Part shown: piece by piece, positions 22,901-33,109 of the stretch | Layout of the letters: the number at the start of each line of letters is the position of its first letter | How positions within the stretch are numbered: position 1 is the stretch's first letter | Origin: Metamycoplasma equirhinis | GTDB lineage: Bacteria; Bacillota_I; Bacilli_A; Mycoplasmatales; Metamycoplasmataceae | Assembly: GCF_006385185.1 (NCBI RefSeq) | Contig: NZ_VFIX01000003.1 | Location: 40,715 to 104,714, forward strand | DNA length: 64,000 nucleotides | Reading direction: 5' to 3' | Position numbers and translations under genes: made by a program | The notes under the pieces: generated by a model | What the model saw: the letters and a program-made list of their open reading frames with translations, nothing else | What the model was told of the DNA's origin: nothing | Database searches by the model: none

Positions 22901-25808
22901 TTTTGGTTATCAGCGCTTCAACGGTAGTTTGTAAAGCGGTATATTTAATATCTTTAGTTTTAGCTAAAAGCGCATTTGCTGAATTTAAATTTTCTTCTAA
23001 TTTTCCAATAGCTTCAGTAACTTTGTCTAATTTATCTGTATTATTATCAAATAACAAAATGTTTGCATCAACATCTTGTTTTAATGTTTCATATTCTTGA
23101 TCTGCTGCTTTACGTTCAGCTTCAATATCTTGTTTTTGTTTTAAGATTGCATTTTGTTTTTCTTCTGCTTCTGTAATTTTTGAAACCAAATTATTAAATT
23201 CGCCTTGATATTTGTCTTTATTTCCTTCAGTTTCTGTTTTTACATCAGTTGCGGATTTTAATGCATTAGTAATTGTGGTTATCGCTTCTTCTGTTTTTTC
23301 TAAATCATGTTTATTTGCAATTTGAGTAGTTTCATCCACTTTATTAATTGCGGTGTCTAGAACGCTAATAACATTCGCAATTTTTTGCTTAATTTGATTA
23401 ATATTGTCAGCTTCAGCTTTTTTGATTTTTTCTTCAAGTTTTTGCTTTTCAGTTTGTGCTTCCGCTAGCTTATCTTTTAGAGTTTGGTCACTCACGCCAG
23501 CATCATCTGCTTGCTTATTAGCTTTATTTCCTTTTTCAATTGCTTCATCTAATTGTTTTTGCTTTTCTTTTAAATCATCTAATTTGTTAGGATCAACATT
23601 TTTAGCATCACCAATTGCTTTATTTAGTTTTTGTTTAGCTTCCTCAACTGCTTTTTTAGCATCATCTTCAGCTTTATTAATATTTTTTAGAGCTTCTTCA
23701 GCTGCTTTTGATTTATTTTTAGCATCAGTTATTTTTGAATTTAAATCTATTTTTTCCGATTCTAGTTTTCCTTCATCTTTTATTTTTTCTAGTAATTCTT
23801 CAGCTTTTTGGATTTCTTTATCTAATTCCTTTTTAGTTAAATCAATATTGTTTTTATTTTTATCTTTAATAGCTTCATCAACTTTACCAATTTTTTCATT
23901 TAAATCTTCAATTTGTTTCTTAATTTCTTCTTTTGTTTTAGCAATTTCTTTTTCTTTGTTTTCAACTTTTGTTTTTTGCGCTTCTATTTCAGCTTTAGCA
24001 GTTTCTAATTCAGCTAATTTATCTTCACATTTCTTTTTATTTTCAGCATCATTTGCAGTTTCAGAATCTTGTTTTGCTTTTTCTAATTCAGATTTGGCTT
24101 TAGAAATTTGTTCTAAAACAGAAGATAATTTATCTTTATCTTCACTATTTTTATTTTGATTTGCTTCTTTGATTGCTTCATTAGCATTTGATATCGCATC
24201 AGCAACTTTTTTATCAAGTTCATTTTTTGCTTGTTTTAAAGCATCTAATTTTTGTTGTGAACTTTGCGCTTGATTTTTAGCGTCTTCTAGTGTTTTAGCA
24301 AAGGCGTTATACTCATCTTTAAATGAATCTTTTGATTTATCATCTTTAACTTCATTATTAAGTGATTCGCCATCATTAATTGCTTTAGTTAATTCACTTA
24401 ATGCATTTTCTAGGTCGGTAATTGATTCTTTTGTTTTGATATTATTAGTTTTTGATTCTAGATCTTGTTTTTGATTATTTAACTTAGTTTTTATCTCGCT
24501 TATTCTAGTATTTTCAGCGTCTTTTCGGTTTTTAGCATCAGTTAAAATTTCGGCAGCTTTTTCAAGTGCTTTTTTTAGTGTATCTGCTTCATCAGTTAAT
24601 TTGGCTTGATTTAATTTTGGCTGTAAATCTTGGCCTTTTGATATTTTTGCTTCTAATTCTGCGATTGCTTTGTTTAAATCATTTAAACTTTGAGCATTTT
24701 GAGCATCTTCGCCAGCTTTTTTAAGTTCTTCAAGCAATTCTTTTAGTTCATTTTTTAATTCTGAATCTTTTGCTTTCTTTTCTTCAATACGCTTATTAAG
24801 TTTTTTAGATTCTTCTTCTAAACGTTGGATTTGCGATTCAATTTTTGCTTTAGCTTCAGGTTCATTTAATTTATTAGCTTCTTTAGCAGCTTCACTGGCA
24901 ACATCTTTTAATGTGTCAATTTGCTTTTTGGCTTCTTCTAGTTCTTCAACAGTTTGAGCATCTTCGCCTTTTTTAATTGCTTTATCAACTTTATCTTTTA
25001 ATTCTTCAGCAAATTTTTTAATTGCTTCTTTTTGCGCAGCTTCATCTTGCTTACTAATTTTATCTTTTAGAATTTGAATTTCAGCCTTTGCATCATTAAT
25101 TGCACCATCTAATTTATTGATAATGTCATTTAAATCGAAAATTTTTGCCTTGGTTTTAATTTCCTCAGCAGCAGCAGATAATTCTTCAAGTTCTTTGATT
25201 GAAGCTTTAAATTCAGGAATTATTGTTCCCTTTTCAGCACGTTCAATTGCTTCTTTAATTTGACGAATAATTGTTTCAGCACGTTTTTCAACTTTACTTT
25301 TATCTTTTAAAAGTCCATCTAATTTAGATTGTGCAGATGCGATTGCTTCTTTAGCTTTTTCAATTGTTTCAGCTAGTCTTTTTCTATCATCTTGAAGAAG
25401 TTTTTGCTTTTCAAGATACTCTGCCAAAGCCTTAATACTTTTATCTAAAATTGGAAAAGCATCTTCACCAATTTTAATTCCGTCCTTTAAATAGTTAATT
25501 AAAACATTATAGTCTTGGATGCTTAAATCTTTTTTAGCTTCATTAATTCCCTTATTTAGGTTTTCAATAATTTTTTCGATATATTTTCTTATCTTTTTAA
25601 ATTCTTCTTCAACTTTAGCATCATGCGCGCCAAATTCTTTTTGATCTTCTTTTGAAATGCCAAAATCGATAAACGTTGTTTTATCTTTAGGTTTATCTAA
25701 TTTATTTTTACCTTTTAAATATAGCGCTGTAGCGATTGCTGCAGAAGCAAGCAAAGCTGTAGCTACTGATCCGACAATGATTGCAGTTTTTTTCTTATTA
25801 GAATTCAT
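16995..25808 (-). CDS. Giant coiled-coil surface protein (2,937 residues)
   Basis: One continuous frame of 2,938 codons once TGA is read as Trp. An N-terminal membrane anchor (about residues 8-31, rich in Ala, no lipobox Cys) follows a KKK cluster. Residues about 45-2350 are almost entirely Lys/Glu/Asn/Gln/Leu heptad-like coiled coil with many degenerate repeats. Within that region only one Trp (near residue 1059) is seen. The last 590 residues differ: they contain Trp, aromatic and beta-prone segments, and look like a globular head. The architecture resembles the large membrane/massive surface proteins of M. hominis and M. arthritidis and suggests an extracellular stalk holding a distal domain, perhaps an adhesin. 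The SD is AAGAGG. The promoter contains an 18-bp homopolymer. Confidence 0.9.
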
Positions 25809-25822
25809 ATTACCTCTTAATA

Positions 25823-25843
25823 CTTAAATAATAATTATTTAAG
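25823..25843 (-). repeat. Perfect palindrome in the 5' leader of the giant surface gene
   Basis: Ten-base arms CTTAAATAAT / ATTATTTAAG around a single A, about 14 bases upstream of the start codon on the minus strand. It could form a hairpin next to the AAGAGG ribosome-binding site or bind a dimeric regulator. Confidence 0.6.
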
Positions 25844-25866
25844 ATGCTCAATTTTAGATCGAGCAT
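25844..25866 (-). repeat. Second inverted repeat in the same leader
   Basis: ATGCTC and GAGCAT flank an 11-base spacer. It abuts the first palindrome, so the transcript leader would carry two adjacent hairpins. Confidence 0.45.
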
Positions 25867-25880
25867 ACAAAAACCATTAC

Positions 25881-25914
25881 ATTGTAGGCGTTTTTTTTTT
25901 TTTTTTTTGAAAAT
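25881..25914 (-). promoter_or_regulatory. Promoter with an 18-bp poly(A) tract, likely phase-variable
   Basis: On the minus strand the order is TTTTC, A18 (25891-25908), CGCC, TACAAT (25881-25886), then a leader of about 70 bases to the ATG. The tract fills the space between the -10 box and any -35 element, so gain or loss of A residues changes the spacing. The arrangement parallels the poly(A) spacer promoters of Vlp genes in M. hyorhinis. Confidence 0.75.
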
Positions 25915-25939
25915 GGTTAGCTAGCGCCTTACTTTTGCA

Positions 25940-25971
25940 TAAAAAAACACGAAAATGGGCTTTTTTCGTGT
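25940..25971 (-). terminator. Terminator of the P37/permease transcript
   Basis: Perfect arms ACACGAAAA / TTTTCGTGT with a seven-base loop. On the minus strand the hairpin is followed by a run of seven T. It would stop transcription from the operon upstream before the giant gene's own promoter. Confidence 0.75.
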
Positions 25972-26061
25972 AATAAAACGCATCTTTTTCTAGTTTTAAT
26001 AAAAAAATAATTCCAAAATATTAATTTGCTGATTTAATTCAAAGTTTTAATCAATTTTGAA

Positions 26062-26406
26062 TGGATAACAACATGATTCGAATCAATAAATTAGATTTAT
26101 TTTATTTTACAATTAGATCCACAGATAAATATTAAGGTACAAGGAATTTCAAGATTCTTTTTAAATGATTGTCGCGTTGAGATAATTAGCGAAAATCAAA
26201 TTAACATTACATTTCGTAAATTTAATATTGATTATTATTCATTACTCAAAAAAATTAATGAATATAAAAATCTAAAAATTGTTACAATTAATTTATTTAT
26301 TTGAAAAAGTTTTTGAAGCATTTCATATAGAAATAAAAATAGTTCATACGTAAATTGCAAAATTAATAATATTTGAGCTTGGCAAAATCTAAATATAACA
26401 TCGTAA
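26062..26406 (+). CDS. Hypothetical 114-residue protein
   Basis: Not recognised. The frame is open from the ATG at 26062 (or 26074) to the TAA at 26404 when three TGA codons are read as Trp. It contains VQGISRFFLNDCRVEIIS and ITFRKFNIDYYSLLKKI, which look like a compact alpha/beta fold; the last 35 residues are rich in Asn, Ser and Trp. No SD is visible before either ATG, and the gene is convergent with the permease, with only 13 bases between stops. Coding-like composition supports it, but expression is uncertain. Confidence 0.5.
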
Positions 26407-26419
26407 TTTTTTTATTGTT

Positions 26420-28114
26420 TTAATGCTTAACAAATTTAATTTGATATAAAGCGGATAAAGAGGCTTTATATTTTTTTATAAAATTTGATCTTAAAGTATA
26501 AGTTGTTAAATTTATAAGCGCCATTATAAAAAAACCAATTCATAGATAAGGAGCAATATCACTAATTTCTTTGACTCTAGTTAGATGCGTTGCTTCACCT
26601 AATTTTGAAGCGCCATAAAGACCATAAGTAATAAAGTTCCTAGTCAATTTTTCGAGTTCAAAACCTAAAAATGTAATTAAATCTCTTTTAATACTTGGCA
26701 TTATAAAATTTTTAAAAATTGCAAATTTATTATAACCCTTATTTATTAATATATTTACCTTATTTTGAGAAATTTTATTTATTGAAGAGTCTAAATTTTT
26801 GCTAAGCGAACTAGCACCATGAATTGCAAAAGCGATTACAAATGGTGCATAAAAATTAACAAATAATGTTGATATTAATATAAAAATACTAACAGTTGGA
26901 ATTGCTCTAATTAATGAATTTTCAAATTTACCTATTGCCACTATTTTGTTTTTGAAAAGTTGTTTGCTTGCAATAAATAATTTAGCATAAGCGATTAAAT
27001 ACAATGTAGCCATTGATAAATAAAGTAAACAAGCGAATTGCAAAATCATTTCCGCAACGCCATTGCTAAAACTTCAATTTACTGCCTTTCAGTTAGCAGC
27101 AAAAAAATCATGCATATAACTAAATCCCTGGCCAAAATAAATTGTTTCTTTAGAAACGGAATAAATTCCTATAGCAAACAAGATCATAATTAATAAAATA
27201 ATCAAAACGGCTAAAGTTTTTTTAAAAGCTGAATTTTTATTGTATTTTTTTAAATTAGGCTCCTTAGTTTTAGAAATAAAAAAGATCTGTTTAATTCCAT
27301 AATTAATCAATTCTAAAACAAAAATAAAAATTGTCAATATTAATAGTGGAATTAAGAGTTCGGAGTAATTAATATTAGTTTCGTTAGGATATATTAATAG
27401 TCCTATTCCTAAAAATCCAAATTCAAATAATATAGCTGATCAGCGTAAATTAGACTCAAAGGCATATAAAACATAATTAATTATTTTTGCCTTAATTTGA
27501 GGTAAAATTTCGATTCAAAACGCCTTTAATTTTGTTGTTTTCGCCTTTAGCAAATGATAGAAAATTGTAAAATTGGAGTTTTCTATTATTTGCGAAAAAT
27601 ATTCATGTAATCAAAGTCATGTGAATCAACTAAAAATAGCGGCAATTGCAAGCGTTTTATCAAATGATATTTTAAATAAGTAAATAAAAAATAGTTCAGG
27701 AACTAGACGCAAAAAAATAACAAATATTTTAGCTACTATCGCCACATATTTTTTGTTCATTTTATAATTTGAAAGATATGAACTTAGTAATGAAAAAATT
27801 AAACCAAATATGGTACCTAAAAATACAACTTTTATACTAGTTCATAAAAATTTTAACGATGTAGTGAAAAGATTAGTACCATATTTTTGACTCTGTAAAC
27901 TAGGCGAAAAAAAACTTTTTAAATTTTGGCCTAATAACCTTAGTCCATTGTTTGAAAAACCGAAATCAATATAATAGATAGAAAAAACAAAAAATGCAAT
28001 CAGTAAAATTGCAATTATGCTTTTTCAATAAATATTAATTGGGCCTTTATGTCTTATGTTTTGTGTTGAAACACTTTCGTTAAAAAATTTGTCTTTAATT
28101 GAAAAATTATTCAT
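26420..28114 (-). CDS. Fused double-domain ABC permease of the P37 (PhnE-like) transporter
   Basis: Inner-membrane permease of 564 residues containing two tandem PhnE-like permease halves. Each half has about five to six membrane segments and a loop of the EAA type (for example after ALYAFESNLRW in the first half, and GFELEKLTRNFITYGLYGAS in the second). Layout and position after a P37-type lipoprotein match the P69 permease of the M. hyorhinis p37 operon. The start lies five bases after the lipoprotein stop. Numerous TGA-Trp codons break it in standard-code translation. The substrate is inferred, not shown: phosphonate-type by family, thiamine-type by the P37 structure. Confidence 0.85.
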
Positions 28115-28119
28115 AGAGA

Positions 28120-29352
28120 TTAAATCTTAAATAAATTCTCATATGGCTCAATAACTTCTTTTTCGAAATTTGTAATTATTTTATATCCGTTAAAACCCAC
28201 TGAGGGGCCATAACTATCTTTACCATTTTTTCAAATTTCGAAAAACGCTTTTGCTAATAAATCTCTTTGAGTTTTGTTAAAAGTCTTATTAGACGTTACA
28301 AAAACATTATATTTAATTGCTTCTGTAACGGTTAGAAAATTGATCTTAACATTTGTGTCTTCTGGCGTATAGTATTTAGTTTTCTTATCATGTTTTTCAT
28401 TAAATGTATAAGCAAAAGAGCCTAATTCATCGAAAACAATATGGTATTTTTTATAAGCACCCTTAGCAATATCTCTTGCTTTTCCGGAAATGTATTTTTC
28501 GCCATGCTTTAATCTGTCTTTATCAAAAGATTCGAATTTATTTCCTTCAAGGTTAAAATGTTTCTTAAATAAAGCTTCTTGGGCAATATATTTTGAACCA
28601 CTACCTTTGTTTCCAATAATTATTCCAAAATCTCTAAATTTATTTCAATTTTTATTTTCTCAAGCTTTCTTAATTTCTTTTAGTTCTAAATCAGTTCCCT
28701 GAATCATAATTAATCCGCGATAATAATCAACATTTTCATTTTTATTTGCATAAAATTTTTCGTAAATGATACCATTTCATCCATATTCATTTTTTTCTCA
28801 TAAATTATATGGTTTTTGCAAAAACTCTGCCTCAGCAGTTTTTGCAATATTAATTAATTGATCATTTTTTCCATCTTGATATTTCGCTTGAAAATTGTTC
28901 AAATCGAATTTAAAGCCACGGGTTAAAGTTTGAATAATTGGCGTTAAATCTTTTTTATAATTTTGACTATTAAATAAAGTTGTAGTTAAAACACCAAAAT
29001 CGCTATTTCCCTTTAACATTTCTTTGCCGATATTAGCATTGTCGGGTTCAAATTTAACCGCAATATTTTTTTTATACGAATTATTTAATTGTTTAATTTG
29101 ACTCTTTAATTCGTTTTTCTTTTCAACATCATTAGTTAATGTTAATTTTTCATTAATTTCCTTAATTAACTCCGCAATTTTATTATTATAATCATTAAAA
29201 ACAAAACTAAAAAACTCACCATTTTCTTCTGTGAATCATGGCTTATTAACAGATATATTTGTCATCTTTTTGCAAGCCATTGCGCTTAGGCTAGATAAGG
29301 CAATAGCCAAGGTGGCAGTAGTTGTTAAATATAATAATTTTCGTTTTGACAT
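28120..29352 (-). CDS. P37/Cypl-type substrate-binding lipoprotein
   Basis: Extracytoplasmic binding lipoprotein of an ABC importer, 410 residues. The signal peptide ends in a lipobox, SLSAMACKK (Cys about residue 27), so it is a diacylated lipoprotein. The body shows the P37 pattern: DFGVLTTTLFNS, IIGNKGSGSKYIAQEALF and DELGSFAYTFN, and it resembles M. hyorhinis P37/Cypl, which binds thiamine pyrophosphate. The SD is GGAG. It forms an operon with the permease downstream; the expected ATPase is not adjacent but lies at 32111 on the opposite strand. Confidence 0.87.
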
Positions 29353-29500
29353 TTTTTCTCCAAGGCGCGTTTAAAGCAAATTCTATTGTAAAATTACTAA
29401 CTTTAATAAACATAGTATATTAATGCCATAAATTATAAACTAAAACTATCAATATTCACTATAATATTTAAGTGTATAAAAGCTTGCAAACGAGGTATTT

Positions 29501-29836
29501 ATGAAATATCAAGTCGGTAAAATAATTAAGGCAAAAGTTATTAAGGTTTGAAAAAATACAATTAATTTGTTAACCAAAGATAACGTCAAATGTTTTTTAA
29601 ACATTAATGAGGTTAGCGACTATTATGTTGGCAACCTAAATTTGATGTTTAAAAATGGACAAATAAAAGAAGTACAAATAATTGAATTGATGGGCGGCGG
29701 CGCATTAGTCGTATCATTTAAGCGTATTCATCCTAAAGAACTACGAAATCCATTTACTTTTAAATTAGAAAAAGAAACGGCTAAATTTGATGCACTTTTA
29801 GATTTTACAAACAAAGGAATAAATTATGGGAAATAG
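29501..29836 (+). CDS. Short S1-domain RNA-binding protein
   Basis: 111 residues consisting mainly of one S1-like OB fold: a KYQVGKIIKAKVIKVWKN start, an INEVSDYYVGN middle, then a basic tail (SFKRIHPKELRNPF). Comparable one-domain S1 proteins occur in other Firmicutes and mycoplasmas, but no role can be given. A TATAAT box at 29460-29465 and the SD CGAGG precede it. It opens a four-gene operon and overlaps the pgi-like gene by 11 bases. Confidence 0.75.
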
Positions 29837-31148
29837 TAATCGAATTTTTGTAGATACTTCTTTTGCGTTAAAAGAAGGAACAATTGATAAATATGAAGAA
29901 GAAGTATTACGTATTCAAAAACTAATTAGTTCAAAAAATGCCATTGGACATCAAAATTTAGGTTTTTTAAACGTGTATGCTAATACCGTGAACAAGGAAA
30001 TAAATAGCATTCGCAAAATAAAGGATTGATTAATAGCGGAAAATATTGAATTCCTTGTCACGATTGCACCGCAACACATTTGTTTGCAGGCGGAAAGTTT
30101 AATTGAATATCTTTATGGAAGAGCATATTACAGCAGTAATCACCCTGTCAAGGTAATTTTTGTTAATGAATGCATAAATAGTCGCGAAATAGCACATTTA
30201 GCTAAGTTTTTAGAAACTAAAAATTTTGCAATAAATGTTATTTCGCATAGCGGCGAGTCAATTGAAACTCTATTAATTTTTAGAGAATTAAAAGCAATAT
30301 TGCATAAATTGTTAGGCAAAGCAACAGCGAAAAAATATATTTTTATTACGACAAATAATAATTACGGAAAATTGTTTAATGAGGCAAGAGTAAATAATTA
30401 TCGTCAATTTGTTTTACTTGATAATTCAACAGAAAAATTTTTGAATTATTCAGCAGCTATTTTATTTCCTTTGGCTTGTGCCGGGATTGATATTGAAAAG
30501 TATTTATCTGGCGCACTTATGGCAAACAATTATTATGCTAAAACACCGTTGAAAAAAAATCCTGCATATCAATATGCAGTCTCGCGATACATTCTTTCAA
30601 AAAATAATTTCAATTTAGAAAATCTTAATGTGTTTTCAGCGGCCAATTTCAAACTCGCAAGACTATATCAAATGTATTTGGGCGAAACTACACTAAAAGC
30701 AAACGGCGGAATTTATGTTGTTTCAAATTTACAACCGGCTGACAACAAGTCTTTTTCGGAAAATAATACAGCATCACCTTTTAAGATGTTTGATACGACA
30801 ATTATTATTGAAACACCACGCATTGATTATAAAATTTCAGCATTTGAAGATGATGATGAAGGTTTAAATAGTTACGCCAAATTAACATACAATACAATTG
30901 AAAAAGCCGCAATAAAAACTATGATTGAAAATCACGTTTTAACATATAAAATCCCAAATATTAAAATCACAATAACAGATGATTCAAATGAAGAAACGTT
31001 GGGATGAATTATTGCGTTTATACATCACGCTTCAATAATGTCAGCTTACTTGCGTGATGTAAACCCATTTATTAATCAAGGTGTTGAATCGTACAACACA
31101 AATTTATTAAAAAATCTTACTGAATTAATTGGAGGTAATAATGACTAA
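29826..31148 (+). CDS. pgi: Glucose-6-phosphate isomerase homologue, catalytic residues degenerate
   Basis: 440 residues aligning end to end with glucose-6-phosphate isomerase: PQHICLQAESLIEYLYGRA, FAINVISHSGESIETLL (sugar-phosphate loop), FPLACAGIDIEKYLSGAL, NPAYQYAVSRYI, LYQMYLGET and NPFINQGVESYN. Key family residues are changed. The GGR[FY]S stretch is STEKFLNYS. The DLHSMGQ region with catalytic His is ADNKSFSE. The C-terminal Lys of GVExxK is Asn, and the preceding Gln is Asn. The Glu of GET is retained. The fold is secure but isomerase activity is doubtful. It lies between an S1 protein and ldh with overlapping ends. Confidence 0.8.
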
Positions 31149-32109
31149 AATAGGTATAGTTGGAGTTGGAGCAGTAGGAAGTTCTTATCTTTATGCTTCA
31201 TTAAATAAAAATATTGAGGCTGATTACATTTTGATTGATGCTTTTACTAATTTTGCCGACGCTCAAGCAAAAGACTTGAATGACGCAGCTTGTTCGATGA
31301 TCTTTAATGGCTCAACATTCAAAGCTGGTACATATAATGACTTAAGCGATGCTGATATTATTGTTATTACTGCGTCAATTAAACCTAAAGAAGGGGTTTT
31401 AAAAGATCGATTAGAATTGTTAACCGATAATGCAAAACTTATTAAAGAAATTAGTGAAAAAATTAAAAAATCTGGTTTTAAAGGAATCACAATAATTGCT
31501 TCGAATCCTGTGGATATAATGACCAGCGTTTACCAACAAGTTACAAAATTTGATCCTACTAAAGTAATAAGTTCTGGAACAATTTTAGAAACTGCCAGAA
31601 TGAAAAAATTTCTCTCAGAAAAAATTAAAGTTAAGGCTAGTTCAATTACAGGGTTTGTTATTGGCGAACATGGTGCGCGTTGCTTAATTCCATTTTCGAA
31701 AATGAGAATAGGGCTTGGTTCATTAAAGGATTGACTTGCTAACGATACTATTACAATTGAATGGCTTCATAATTTAAATCAAAAAGTAAAAGATGAGGCA
31801 TTTGAAATAATTTCAGGTAAAGGGATTACTAATTTTGGAATAGGCGAAAATTTAGCGATTGTTACTCAATCAATTTTAAATGATAGACAATCAATTTTTT
31901 CACTAGGTGTGCGCTTGCCAAAAGAATACAAACATTATGGAATTTATTTTGGTTTGCCAGTAATTATTGGCAAAAATGGTTATAGACATTTACCAAAAAT
32001 ACGTTTAGAAGAAGATGAACAAAAAATGTTTGACGAATATTCAGGCGAAATTAAAAAAACACTTATTGAAGTCTTAAATCATTTAAATATAACTCCTGAT
32101 TTTGATTAA
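31141..32109 (+). CDS. ldh: L-lactate dehydrogenase
   Basis: Reduces pyruvate to lactate and regenerates NAD+. The NAD fold GIVGVGAVGSSYL, IIASNPVDIMTSV and the catalytic histidine motif FVIGEHGARC are present, with the substrate Arg in ETARMKKFLSE. The residue that is normally Asp in the LDxAR motif (partner of the catalytic His) is Glu here. 322 residues, normal length. The start at 31141 follows GGAGG; the ATG at 31129 overlaps that SD and is rejected. It overlaps the pgi-like stop by 8 bases. Confidence 0.93.
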
Positions 32110-32110
32110 T

Positions 32111-32854
32111 ATGAACGCAATAAAATTTGAAAACGTAAATGCTAAATATAAAAATTCACACGAATTAGTTTTGAAGAATGCCAATTTAACAATTGAAGAA
32201 GGCGAAATGATTGCAATAATAGGTTTGTCTGGAGCAGGCAAAACTACTATTTTTAATAGCATTTTGCGACAACTTGATATTGTCACGGGCCAAATTTTAG
32301 TAAATGAAAAAAACATTTTAGATTATTCAAAAAAGCAATGAAAGAGAACCCTAAAAACAATTGGTTATCTAAGTCAAAGTCCCAACTTAATTGAAGATTT
32401 AAATGTTTATGAAAACATATTGCTTTTTTATTCTAAATATAAAAATATATTGTGTAGTTTATTTAAGCATTTAACTAAAACGCAGCGAAAAGAAGTTTTC
32501 TCTATTTTAGGCGAATTAGATTTATTTGAAAAAGCATTCACTAAAGTTTCAGAATTAAGTGGTGGACAAAAACAACGAGTGGAAATAGCCAAACTATTAC
32601 TAGAGGAAGTATCAATAATTTTAGCTGATGAACCTACTTCTAATCTAGACATTAAAACTGCAATGGATGTTCTGGAAATTTTGAAACAAATAAATAAAAA
32701 ATACAATAAAACAATTATTATAAATATTCATGATTTAACATTATTAAAAAAATATTTTAATAATTTTATCTTTGTAAAAGATGGACAAATAATTTGCCGT
32801 GATAGTGTGCAAAATTTAACTGCAAAGCGAAAAAAAGAATTATTTACTTTGTAA
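32111..32854 (+). CDS. ABC transporter ATPase, PhnC/P29-like
   Basis: 247-residue ATP-binding protein with Walker A GLSGAGKTT, Q-loop SQSPNLIEDLNVYENIL, signature LSGGQKQRVEIAKLL, Walker B IILADEPTSNLD and the switch His in NIHDLTLL. The Q-loop context and the following CSLFKHLTKTQRKEVF insertion are typical of PhnC-type ATPases, so it probably energises the P37/permease transporter encoded on the opposite strand at 26420-29352. The start is ATG two bases after the ldh stop, without a strong SD, suggesting translational coupling. Last gene of the operon. Confidence 0.83.
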
Positions 32855-32860
32855 TTTATA

Positions 32861-32888
32861 AGGGCCTTTAATGATGGCTCTTTTTATT
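32861..32888 (+). terminator. Terminator of the S1-pgi-ldh-ATPase operon
   Basis: AGGGCC / GGCTCT stem (one G-T) with a nine-base loop and a TTTTT tail, starting seven bases after the ATPase stop. Confidence 0.7.
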
Positions 32889-33004
32889 TTAAGAAATAAA
32901 ACTTTCAGCACAATATCAACAATTAAGTTTCTATTCGTTTTAACGTAAATAAAAATATGTTAAAATAATCATTAATTAAATTAAGTTGAAAGGAATATAG
33001 ATAT

Positions 33005-33073
33005 ATGGAAAAATCAAGCCATGAGCGGAGTTATTGTATAAATGCATTTATCTATATTAATGCTTACTTTTAA
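33005..33073 (+). CDS. 22-codon leader peptide upstream of mgtA
   Basis: A short ORF (ATG...TAA) lies 36 bases before mgtA, with its own SD, AAAGGA, ten bases upstream. The product begins MEKSSHERSYC and contains the near-repeat INAFIYINAYF. The distance, the good start context and the position before a Mg2+-type P-type ATPase suggest a regulatory leader peptide, analogous in position (not sequence) to mgtL of enteric bacteria. It does not resemble an M-box riboswitch. Confidence 0.5.
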   Translation: MEKSSHERSYCINAFIYINAYF

Positions 33074-33109
33074 TTTCGCTTTCCTTATATTTTAAATGAA
33101 GGGAGCAAT

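Noticed and set aside
19798-24159. Plus-strand Ser/Phe-rich ORFs inside the giant gene
   Set aside because: They are antisense shadows of Lys/Glu/Ala-rich coiled-coil codons, with low-complexity composition and no ribosome-binding sites.
18765-25808. Several separate coiled-coil genes on the minus strand
   Set aside because: All pieces share one frame and are separated only by TGA (Trp) codons; no TAA or TAG was found between them.
33005-33109. M-box or other Mg2+ riboswitch before mgtA
   Set aside because: The leader is too short and lacks the conserved M-box core; a translated leader ORF fits better.
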